From: Melastoma dodecandrum | Taxonomy: Eukaryota > Streptophyta > Magnoliopsida > Myrtales > Melastomataceae | DNA: 64,000 bases | Reading direction: 5' to 3' | Assembly: GCA_029817715.1 (NCBI GenBank) | Contig: JARUPY010000473.1 | Coordinates: 4,340,001 to 4,404,000, forward strand | Shown here: positions 24,401 through 34,739 of the stretch, in pieces | How positions within the stretch are numbered: the first letter of the stretch is position 1 | Layout of the letters: each line of letters begins with the position of its first letter | Notes under the pieces: model-generated | What the model saw: only the letters and a program-made list of their open reading frames with translations | Told to the model about the DNA's origin: nothing | The model's database searches: none | Made by a program: the position numbers and the translations under genes

Positions 24401-25306
24401 CGGAGTTGACAGTGGAAGGTCTTCGTTGAAGAGTGTGGTTATGGCGGTTGGTCCGAGTTTGCTGCAAATACTTTCCCAGGAGAGCGACGACTGTGATGAA
24501 GACTCTAGTCTCCATGGCGAGCATCAGCACGAGGGCAGAAATCAGGCTTCCAGCTTCTCATCCAACCCATGAACCTGCATGTAAAAAAAAAGAAAAAATG
24601 GTGAGAGTAAAAGCTCCCGGCGGCCAGAAGGTACAACTGTCCGTCGGGCTCAGGATGGGACGCCTCTGCCATCCTCATGAAGAGAAGCTTGCTCCTCGTC
24701 ATTGTCAGGGCAGGATGAGGTTGCAACGTCGTCGTCACCCACTGTTGTTATCTGATTTGAGCTAGTTGAGGGGTTTAAGCCATGGATTCTTCTTCACCCT
24801 TCGAGCTTGAGCTTGTCGAGGAGGGGTTCCTTACATTTGCAAACTCTTCATTACCTGGGTTCGTGAGCGGATGGGATGAGAAACGATGACTGGAATCGCC
24901 TCCTTTTCCGGGGTCTCCTTGCTGCTTCCTTTTTTCTTTTTTCTTTTTCTTCCCCCCTTTTTACCTCTAACGGCCTTCCCCCTCCTTTGTCTCATTCGGG
25001 TGTTGGGGGGATTCCCTTCCGGTGCTTCCTATGGGCCAATCCAAGGCCGCCACATGGCAAAATTTGTTAGCCTCCTCGAAGATTGTGTACCTCTCCCACG
25101 ACGTTGGCGTCTGTTCAAACCGTTGGGGTAGTGGATAATCTCGAAGTAAAAAAAACGAAATTAATAATAATAATGTGATTGGGCTCAAGTTGGGTTCGAA
25201 TAGAGCTTCGGATTGGGCTTTGAACTTTGACTTTAGACTTTGGTTGGGGTTGGACTTTTAAGAATGAATTGGGCTTCACGACCCACTTATAATTTAAGGC
25301 ATTACA
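21403..25306 (-). repeat. Element A 5' LTR (right), 3,904 bp
   Basis: This is the partner of 5247-9165, with the same termini tgtgcgcg and ggcattaca. Differences are scattered substitutions, denser in the first 250 bases, plus small indels such as the rearranged stretch near 23575-23605 (compare 7425-7465). The primer-binding-site-like 11-mer is at 21748-21758. Confidence 0.95.
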
Positions 25307-25311
25307 CTTCC

Positions 25312-27164
25312 GTGATGTCGAAAAATAACAGGGCATTGTGTGGCCCGTTGATATTGATCTTCAGTGACGTCGAAAAATGGATGACCCTTGGTGATGAATT
25401 CCTCATTATTTTACATGAAAAACAAAGGAAAGGAGAGCGATGTACAACGCCTTAATATCGATTAAATTTGAACGAAATTCAATCGAATTGGATAAGTTAC
25501 GTATGACTTACCGGTTGAGGGTGAGGAATCGTGTCAACTTGTGATCTTTCGAGAAAACCCCAAATAAATAGCTAGAGAGGTTCCATGTCCGGTCCATTGA
25601 TTCATACATGTTATGAATCCTACGAGAGTGAAGGAATATCGAAAGTAGAATGTTCGAAACATATGACTAAAGAGACAAACATAAGTAGTTACGTCGTCGA
25701 AAGAATAAGAAGCTAACCATTCATATAAGTAAAGAGATTAATGACAAGCACGTTTGTCAAATTTGACAAAAAATCTAAAGGTGGGATCCTATTCAAGGAG
25801 GCAAAGAAAAGTTTGGCTAATCTTCGAACGTTTACGCGAATTGTGACAAATGGACGATGGTTAAAAAAAAATTCATAATTTGCCGTAAACTTCTCCAAAA
25901 TTTGTTAAATTTCACCAGAAACTAAAAAACTTAAATATAATTCATCATGTCAAAATTTAGGGAAAAATAACATGTGATGTGCCGCCAGTAAAGCAAAGAG
26001 TGGGGCTGCTCAAACTGGACATGTTCCAGTTGGACAGCTTACAGGGGTGAGATTGACCCCCGTTGACCGTGTACTTAAGTTACTCAAAATGAGAAATATA
26101 AAACACGAAAATTGTAAATAATTGAATTTTATAACTTTATATTCCAATTTTAGTTCATTCGGATTTTATATGTCCAAGTTATGACTTCCGGTGCACAGAC
26201 TACTCATCCTGCCACTGGAAGGCAAGAGTCACGGGAGGGCTTTGTCTTCTCTGAATTTTTAGACCAACTAGATGGAACCGAATATAAAAACTCAAAGGAG
26301 GAAAATTGTAGAAAACTGAAATATTATTCTGGAAACACTAATTTCATAAAATTACCATGTGTGTTTTGAAAAATAAATAATTTTATTTCAGTAGTATTTG
26401 TCTGATGTAAGGTAAAATGACGTTTTTGTGTCCGCTGCACTCCGCTAATGATTTGACCAGATTTTGTTGCTTTAATGAAAATTTTCAAAACATGAAAGAT
26501 TTGGAAAAATAAAATAGATATCTAATGCAACAAATTTCAGGTGAAATGGAGACTAAGTGTTAAAGTTGAGTCCAGAAAACCGAATCAGCCTTCCTGCTCG
26601 TGTGCAGACCGAGGCTAACTCACAGTCCAATTTTCAATGGACGAAACCCAACCAAAGAGACCTCGAATGAAAAAGTTCAAAACATGAAAGTTTTAGATAA
26701 CTTAAGTGAGAAGTGATACTAAGTAATTTCATACAGATCCAAGCTGTACAGACAAAGTTATGTCCAACGGAGTGCGACTGCTGCCTCGTGGATGCACGAA
26801 ACAGGTTAGTTTTATTCGTTGACGTTTAAGGATAAAAAAACGTCGGTTAAACATGTTTGTTTGGGAAAGTGATAAACATGAAAATTGTTTCTCATTAAGA
26901 AATAAATGTAAAGAGTCTAAAATTAGCTCAATCCATGTACTGAGAGAAGAGTTATGCATAAAATATAATGCAATGACAGCAGCGACGGGCTTCGCAAACT
27001 TCAGCATGCGTCCATCTAAAGAAACGGCCATAACTCAGGCTACAAATGTTCGATTTAGATGCATAAGTTATCCACACGGCCATGAGAGAGAGAGGAAGAG
27101 GGTAGACCTGTTAAGCTCAATTCCGTTGCTGGACGGAAGAGCAGCGCCTGCAGAAGTGCACTGC
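25312..27164 (-). repeat. Element C left (3') LTR, part 2
   Basis: This continues the C LTR after element A and aligns to about 52922-54430. Relative to the right LTR it keeps about 70 bp near 26030-26105 and about 240 bp near 26715-26945. The right copy appears to have lost both; the second deletion is flanked by a gagaag microhomology. It ends with actgc (27160-27164), the target duplication of element B. Confidence 0.9.
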
Positions 27165-27895
27165 TGTCCCGGGTGATCCCGTTTCCGGTTCCATATAAAA
27201 TGGATATCCTCCCCCGACGATAAGGCTTCGAATTTTGAAAACGTGTCGGAGTCGCCACTAACCTATTTTAAGTTCAGGTTAGAAAAACTATAGAGATTCG
27301 TTTAAGGTTCGGGAATTAGGGATTACTAAATCGCATACGTATAAAGAAAAAGAGGCATTAAAAATGCGTTTCTAAGCACCTGAATTTTTATAGTTCATTT
27401 TTTAATAAATCAAAGGAAACTCAAGGGAAAAAACGGGGTGGAAGATGAGCGGGATTTGTACCATTTCCCAGCTCCCTCATTGTACCTTTGTGCGGGATAG
27501 TTAGAAAACTATCCGGATGTTCCCCTCCTAGTCGTCTGTTCTTCCAAGCGTTTCCTTCTTCTCCTCTCCGTCTCCGAGTTCGGGTGTCTTTCGAGTGTTT
27601 TTTTTTATCTCTTCAGTGTCTTCCAAGGTCTAGCTATTTGTAGGAAGCATGTAGTGAATTTATTATTATTTTTTGTTAGATTTTTTATGATTTTGTTTGA
27701 TTTTATTTGATTTTGCAAAGATTTTTGTGAATCTTTCTGATTTTCGATGATTTTATTGTGATTTTCTCTTATTTTACTGATTTTCGGTGATTTTATTATT
27801 TTTTTCTGATTTTCTCATGATTTTGTTATTTTATGATTTTCTCATGATTTTGTTCATGATTTTTTCTAACCTTATTGAAAAATTGGGTTATGACA
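27165..27895 (-). repeat. Element B 3' LTR (left), 731 bp
   Basis: It begins tgtcccgggtg and ends gggttatgaca, an inverted TGTC/GACA end. Bases 27670-27880 are low complexity, built on the repeated hexamer gatttt (read AAAATC in the transcript strand, in U3). The PBS-like 11-mer cggagtcgcca is at 27247-27257. Confidence 0.97.
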
Positions 27896-27986
27896 GTTGC
27901 CCCTCTTTGTGAGAATATTTGGTAAAATTTTCGAACAAAGATTTAAGAAGAACCCAATTTTTTTTTAAGAGGAATGGTCAGGCATT

Positions 27987-28997
27987 GCGTTTGTTAATAA
28001 ACGCTTGACCAAAAATGGCATCGCATTTGTTAGAAAATGCATAACCAAGAGTAGGAGAAAAGGGGTATCACGTTTGTATGAACGTTTAACCAAAAAGAAA
28101 TGAAAACGGTGTTGCGTTTGTACGAATGTTCAACCAGGATGATCGAAAATGGTGTCGCGTTTGTACGAACGCTTCACCGAATTGAATATGACTTTGCGTT
28201 TGTTAGTAAACGCTTCGTCGAGTGGTATTGCATTTGTTAGTAAATGCTTAACCAAAACTGGAAAACTGAAAGTGGTGTCACGTCTGTTAGTAGACGCTTA
28301 ACCGAAAAGAATTGAGAAATGGCATCACGCTTGTTAGTAAGCGTTTAACCGAATGAAAATGACGTCGTGTTTGTTAGTAAACACTCAGTCGAGCTGGAAG
28401 TGGCGTTGTCCTTGTTAGTAAGGGCTTAGCCGAACTGGAGGTGGTATCATGTTTGTCAGTAAACACTTAACCGACTGGAAGGTATTACGCTTGTTAGTAA
28501 GCGCTAAACCGAATGGTGTCGCATTTGTCAGTAAATGCTAACCAAATTGAAATGACGTAGCGTTTGTTAGTAAACGCTTAGTCGAATGGCGTCGCGTTTG
28601 TTAGTAAACGCTTAGCCGACTGGAAGTGGTATGACGTTTGTTAGTAAACGTTTAACCGACTGGAAGGTATCGCGCTTGTTAGTAAGCGCTTAACCGAAAA
28701 GAATGTGACGTAGCGTTTGTTAGTAAACGCTCAGTCAGATGGCGTCGCGTTTGTTAGTAAACGCTTAGCCGAACTGGAAGTGGTATAACGTTTGTTAGTA
28801 AACGTTTTACCGGATGGTATGACGTCGCGTTTGTTAGTAAACGCTCAGTCGAATGGTGTTGCATTTGTTTGTAAATGCTTAACCATAGTAGAAAAATGGT
28901 GTGGCGTTTGTTAGTAAACGCTTTAACCAAATTGTTGTTGACATCGCGTTTGTTAGTAAACGCTTAGTCGAGTGGCATCGCGTTTGTTAATAAACGT
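27987..28997 (-). repeat. Array of about 26 short hairpins with compensatory stem changes
   Basis: Units of about 40 bp each contain a 6-bp inverted repeat around a 6-nt loop, most often gcgttt-gttagt-aaacgc, followed by a spacer such as ttaaccgaatgg. I count 26 stems from 27987 to 28997, 17 of them with the exact gttagt loop. Stem changes are usually matched on both sides: gcattt/aaatgc (four units), acgttt/aaacgt, gcgctt/aagcgc, acgctt/aagcgt, gtgttt/aaacac, gtcctt/aagggc and cgtct/agacg. Spacers vary more. The array is in the 3' UTR of element B and would be present in its genomic RNA, where the loop region reads UACUAAC. Confidence 0.9.
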
Positions 28998-30576
28998 TTA
29001 CCAAGTTGAATTGAAAAGTGGATAACTTGACTTGGACGTACTGTCACACCACAAGAGTGCTTAACAGTAGAGAAGAGGATCATACCTTAGCATAAAGGCT
29101 TGAGTTTTGAAATCATGAAGTATCCTTGGGATTGTTTGCATCTCCCATGTGACTTGCTGAATTTCTGACTGTGGATGATATGAAGGCAAAATACTCTATA
29201 TGCATGCACAAAAAATTTCGTTTTCTTCTTCTTTTTTCTTCTTTTTTTTTTGTTTTTTAAAAACAGAAACTCTTGTGCGATAGAGAATAAAGAAAGGTCT
29301 TTCTTACATCTCTCAAGGCTCACTCAAATATGTTTCTATGCTATCAGAGTGGGAAGTTCTATTCCTTTGAAATGAATGCTCAAGGGCTAGTCGAAAGAGA
29401 CTTTGATTCTGGTTGTAATGTAGGCTTGATGTAAGACCATATTTATAGAATGCTTGATCTTTAAGAAAGAAAGCAAGTCAGAGAATCTCATCAAATAAGA
29501 CTCAAAATGCAAGGACGTCACCTTTAAGCATGGTTCTCCCAATGTGGACTTGCTCATCGACACAATACTCAAGGGTATGGTGGCATATGAAAGAGTAAGT
29601 TCGTGGAGAAATGTCGTAGAAAAATAATTTTCTCTATCTTTTTCTACGGGAAACGAGGCTTTTGAATTTAAAGCGGTTTGTCCCAGATTGGCAAATCGGG
29701 ATCGGGATTCTAAAACTTTTGTCCCTTTTTCTTTTTGACACTTTGCTTTTGCGACCGTCTTTTGGCCCTTGTGTCTAAATTTGCTTTTTCTTTGAATAAT
29801 ATTAAAGGGTTCTCTCTTGACATTTTGCTTTTGCGACCGTCTTTTGGCCCTTGTGTCAAAATTTGCTTTTTCTTTGAATGATATTGAAGGGCTCTCTTTT
29901 CTTCTCTTTTTTTTTTGCTTGCCCCTGTCTCATTTTAAATTCTTCTTCTTTTGAATATCCCACAGACTCGGGTCTCTAGAATTGTTCATGGACGAAATGG
30001 ATGAAAGATGGTAGAGTATTGTGTCGACTTGCAAGATCCATTAGGGATGTACTTCACACTCAAACTTGAGGAAGTGACGCATCTACATCCGAGTCTCATT
30101 TGGAAGTCTAGACAACATGAACTCCTTTTACCTCGATGTGAGGCAACTCTTTGACTTGAAAGGGAAATTGTGTTTTAAAAAATCTCCACTTTGGCTAGGA
30201 ATGGCTAGCAATGGTAAAATATTTAGGGATAAGAAAGAATGCTCGATGTCATCCTAGCTAGAGCATTTTCCGTCAAAGGGATTTCCTTCCCACTCCGGTG
30301 CTATCATGTCTGGATTTCTCACAAGTGTTTGCACTCAACTCTCGAAAAGGGTATGTGTTTGGGGATAGGCTTGCCTTTCTATCTCTAGCACACAAGTGTT
30401 CCGCTAGGGAAAGTTATTCAAATTTTTGAATAAAATCGTTTAGCGAGAATGCATGACAAATGAACATAACACATGTTTTATGAAATGATAATTTTACCTG
30501 TGATGTTCGCCTCGACTTGATGCCCTGTAGGGAAAGAGAGGATGTACAATCAAGTTCAATGTGAGAAAAGTTTTAA

Positions 30577-30880
30577 ACTTGGAACGATACTTTTCTTTAC
30601 CGGTTCCCTGATGACGCGTGCCCGTTGCCCCAGTAAAGGCCTCTGCAAAAGAAATGAAACATTTATTAGTTTTTTTTTTTATTTTGTAATATATGAGCTG
30701 GAACGATACTTCCTTTAACCCGAGGCGATTGATCGTTGCCCCAGTTAAAGTATCTGCAAAGAAATGAAACATTGATTAGTTTTTGATTTTGTAATATATG
30801 AGCTGGAACGATGCTTCCTTCACCGGTTGCCCAACATCGGTCGATCGTTGCCCCAGTTGAAGCGTCGTTTATTTAGTATG
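30577..30880 (-). repeat. Three tandem units of about 110 bp next to pol of element B
   Basis: Three copies start near 30577, 30692 and 30801. Each has a ggaacgatacttcctt-like block, a variable middle and gttgccccagt followed by an agaaatgaaacatt block in the first two. The third ends in gttgccccagttgaag, a 16-mer also found inside the integrase gene of element A (near 12024). Confidence 0.75.
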
Positions 30881-30991
30881 GCTTGTGAGCCTCGTAAATT
30901 TTCATTGCTCCTAAAAAGATTTATTCTAAAAGCAAATATCATTGAAATGAATTGCTCAAATAAGGAAATAAAATGGGTACAATATTTCTTC

Positions 30992-33900
30992 TCAGGTGTA
31001 ATAGCGTCGAAGTGAATCCGCGTTAATTGGCTGGGGTAGAACAGCCCCATCCATCTTCATTAAGATTAGGGCCCCTCCTGAAAAAGCTTGCTTGACGACA
31101 TACGGGCCATCGTAATTAGGGGCGAATTTTCCACGAGGGTCTTTGACATTCGAAAGGATCCGTTTTAAAACCAAATCACCGGGCTTGTATGTCACTTGTC
31201 TAACCTTTTTGTTGAAAGCTCGGGAAACACGTTCTTGATAACATTGCATATGATGTGCAGCAGCGAGCCGTTTCTCATCTATGAGATCCAGGTGAGCTAG
31301 ACGATGTTGCACATAATCGTCTTCGGCCATGTTTGCTTCCTGGAATACCCTAAGGGACGGGATCTGAACCTCGATTGGTAGAACTGCTTGTGTTCCATAG
31401 ACAAGTTCGAAAGGAGTTGCCCCAGTTGAGGTACGTGTTGTTGTTCTGTAGGCAAGTAATGCATATGGGAGCTTTTCGTGCCAATCGCGGTATGTGACTG
31501 CCATCTTCCGGACTATATTCTTTATATTCTTGTTTGCAGCTTCCACGGCACCGTTCATCTGTGGACGATATGGTGAGGAATTGAGATGTTTGATTCGAAA
31601 TTCCTCACACAATGAATCAATAATCTTGTTATTGAAGTTGGTGCCATTATCGGTCACGAGCAGCTCAGGCACTCCGTAGCGAGCAATTATATTGACGCGG
31701 ATGAACCGGGCCACATTCTTTGCTGTAACTTCTTTGAATGATTGAGCTTCTATCCATTTGGTGAAATAGTCGATGGAGACTAGGATGAATCGATGACAAT
31801 TCGAAGCTTTTGGATTGATTGGGCCGATGACGTCCATCCCCCACATTGAAAATGGCCATGGTTCAAATAACGGGTACAATCTAGTGGGAGGCACATGAAC
31901 TTTGTCACTGTAAATCTGGCATTTATGGCACCGACGCACGTATGAAATGCAATCCGCTTCGATTGTCAGCCAGTAATACCCTTGTCGCATGATCTTTTGT
32001 GCCAGAGCATATCCATTCATATGCGGTCCACATACGCCTTCATGGATTTCAGTAATAAGTTCTTGTGCCTCGTGCGTATCAACACATCTCATAAGGGTCG
32101 CAGCAAATGACTTCTTGTATAACACATCTCCATCTAGAAAGTAATTGCGAGCAATCCGTCGTATGAATTTTTGCTCCTTTCCGCTGCAGCCTTGCGGGAA
32201 ATTGCCGGTTTGTAAATAAACTTTGATATCGAAGTACCAAGGTCTGTTATCTGGTTCAACAATGATGGCAGCACAACTTGGGTTATGAGAGATGTCGATT
32301 TGCAGGGGCTCGATGTTCATTTGTCCAACCAATGGGATCATTGAGGCCAATGTTGCCAGTGCATCTGCGAAGCGATTCTCCGATCGAGGCAAGTAATTGA
32401 ACTCAATATGACGGAAGCGTTTGATGATATCTTGAAGGTATTCATAATATGGGAGGAGCTTCGCATCACGAGTACGCCATTGTCCATTTGTTTGGGCGAT
32501 AATAAGTGTCGAATCTCCGAAAACGTTGATGTCTTGTATTCGCAAATCAAGAGCATGCTGAAGACCGAGAATGCACGCCTCGTATTCTGCAATGTTGTTG
32601 GTACATGGAAAAACAACTTTCGATGCGACTGGATAATACTGACCGGTGGGGGATATCACAACGGCTCCAACACCCGACCCATTGAGGTTGACTGCTCCAT
32701 CAAAGTACATAGTCCATCGTTGATCATCGTCTGTGACTAGGATATTCTCATCTGGCAACTCAACGTCCAAAGGAGACACGTTCGGTCCTGGGTGGTCAGC
32801 AATATAGTCTGCAATGCTTCGACCCTTGACAGACTTAGTGGCAACATATCGAATATTGAATTCAGCAAGTTGTAGTTGCCATTTGGAGATACGTCCCATT
32901 AGCGTAGGCCGACTGAAAAGGTATTTCAAAGGATCATTTTCCGATACCAGAAGAATCTCGTAGTGAAGGGTGTATTGCCTTAATCGATGGAGTACCCAAA
33001 CCAATGCACAACATGTTCGTTCCAAAATCGTGTAACGGGCCTCACTAAGTGTGAACTTCTTGCTTAGGTAATAAATAGCATGTTCTTTGGCACCTTGTGG
33101 CTGTTGTGCCAAGAGGGCTCCTAAAGACTCGTCTTGAACAGTAAGGTAGAGTGTCAAGGGATGCCCCGGTGTTGGCGGGAGTAATACCGGAGGGTTCGAC
33201 AGGTATCGCTTGATTTGTTCGAAGGCGGCTTGGCACTCGGTGTCCCACTCAATTGAGGTATCTTTCTTGAGAAGCTTGAATATTGGTTTACAGGTTTCTG
33301 ACAGATTTGAGATAAAGCGAGCTATATAATTGAGCCGACCCATAAAACCTCTGACTTCTTTAGCCGTCTTCGGTGTTGGTAGATTCTGAATGGCTTCGAC
33401 TTTGGCAGGATCAACTTCGACACCACGGTTGCTAACGACAAAACCAAGTAGCTTCCCGGATGTTGCTCCAAATACGCATTTTGTAGGATTCAATCGTAGC
33501 TTGAATTTTCTTAATCGCTGGAATAATTTTTGTAAGATGTTGACGTGATCTTCCCCTGCGCGCGACTTAGCAATCATGTCATCCACGTATACCTCGACTT
33601 CTTTGTGCATCATATCGTGGAATAGTGCTACCATGGCCCGTTGATAGGTTGCCCCAGCATTCTTTAATCCAAACGGCATTACTCGATAGCAGAACGTTCC
33701 CCAAGGGGTGGTGAAGGTGGTCTTTTCCTTATCTTCCTCCGCCATCCGAATTTGATTGTAACCGGAGAAGCCATCCATGAAAGAGAAGCGATTGAATCCT
33801 GCGGTGTTGTCTACCAGCACGTCGATATGTGGTAAAGGAAAATCGTCTTTAGGGCTAGCTTTGTTCAGGTCACGATAATCGACGCAAACGCGAACTTTTC

Positions 33901-34391
33901 CATTTTTCTTCATAACTGGTACAATATTTGCAACCCATTGAGGATAACGAGCGACCTCGATGAAGTTCACCTTTAATAATTTGTCTACTTCTTCCTTGAT
34001 AGCGAGCACAAGTTCAGGTTTGTATCGGCGTTGCTTTTGCTTCTTAGGGGGCACCGATGGATCTGTAGGAATGTAGTGTTGTACAATGTCTATGTCGAGC
34101 CCGGGCATGTCCGCATAGCTCCATGCGAACACATCTGAATACTCTCGTAATAGGGAAATGAGTTGATCAGCTTCATCTTGAGGAAGATCCGAGCCAATGA
34201 ACAATTCCTTTGACTCTTCGAGAGTTCCGACGTTAATGACCATTGGTTCACGGATTGTCACTTCTTTAGGCCCTTCATGACGTTTGAGTCCTTGTTCAAA
34301 GCCGTAGTAATCATCAAGCAACTTCTGGTCATGGATCGAGCCATCATGTTGTTCTTCATATGGATCTTCATCTCCGTCCGAAGCGCCATCC
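30992..34391 (-). CDS. Element B pol exon: RT, two RNase H domains, integrase
   Basis: The frame is open from the splice acceptor (34391) to the stop at 30992, about 1,132 codons. Domain order matches element A: RT with YVDD, a retroviral RNase H, a second archaeal-type RNase H beginning WTMYFDGAVN, then integrase with an HHCC finger (IHEGVCGPH and CHKC), WGMDVIGP and VTDNGTNFN motifs and the catalytic glutamate in VEAANKN. No ATG precedes the RT domain, so expression depends on the intron at 34392-34739. The RT block is very similar to that of element A, while the N-terminal linker differs. All catalytic residues I can identify are present. Confidence 0.96.
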
Positions 34392-34739
34392 CTGTAAATC
34401 GCAATGATTCTTTCGTGAGTCCATGAAGATGTGTCAAAAAGTCGAAGTGAAGGGCGTTAGGTGTCGGGGAGCATGAATAGTTGTGAACCATTCTGGGAGT
34501 GAATGCTCATTTTCGTCATCCGTCTAACGTTGTTTCCCTCCACAATTCAACTCGAAAATTCCTAATATACCGTGTTTATTACATTTTTTTGACTTCCTTG
34601 CTAGTCCACGGTAGAAATATAGCAAGGTGACTCGATCTAAATGAGGACGCGTTCACATGTCTAAAAGCTGGTCATAACGAACCCTACACAAATTGAAATA
34701 TTAAAAGTAAATGAGTAGAAAAGACTCGGAACGATTCAC
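34392..34739 (-). other. Putative intron joining protease to RT in element B (348 nt)
   Basis: The donor is gg|gtgaat directly at the stop of the protease frame, and the acceptor is tttacag|ggatgg. Removal joins the two frames in phase with a GGG codon, exactly as in element A. Both exon borders are conserved (ggatggcgcttcgg versus gaatggcgcttcgg) while the interior is not. Confidence 0.82.

Larger units (their letters stand above)
5247..25306 (-). mobile_element. Element A: 20-kb Ogre/Tat-type LTR retrotransposon
   Basis: The element has two long LTRs (5247-9165 and 21403-25306), the 5-bp target duplication cttcc (5242-5246 and 25307-25311), a primer binding site at 21378-21395 and a purine tract next to the left LTR (aggaggggcaaac on the minus strand). 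The order in transcription is leader, ORF0, gag-protease, intron, RT-RNaseH-RNaseH-integrase, long 3' UTR. An extra ORF ahead of gag, dual RNase H, an intron between protease and RT and very long LTRs are the known hallmarks of the Tat/Ogre lineage of Ty3/gypsy. Gag carries two frameshifts, so this copy cannot make its own Gag-Pol as read. LTR divergence is of the order of one percent by eye. Confidence 0.95.
27896..30991 (-). other. Element B 3' untranslated region
   Basis: A 3.1-kb non-coding region between the LTR and pol. It holds the purine tract (27896-27909), a 1-kb array of short hairpins (27987-28997), an 82-bp tandem duplication (29736-29900, gcttttgcgaccgtcttttgg) and three copies of an approximately 110-bp unit (30577-30880, containing gttgccccagt and gctggaacgat). 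Repeat content differs from the equivalent region in element A, although scattered blocks are shared. Confidence 0.8.

Noticed and set aside
27987..28997. CRISPR-like array (short repeats with regular spacing)
   Set aside because: Plant nuclear context, spacers are not unique sequences, and the repeats drift; it is a tandem hairpin array inside a retrotransposon.
29087..29323. Lysine-rich minus-strand frame in the B 3' UTR
   Set aside because: Produced by a CTT/TTC-rich tract; no homology and not conserved in A.
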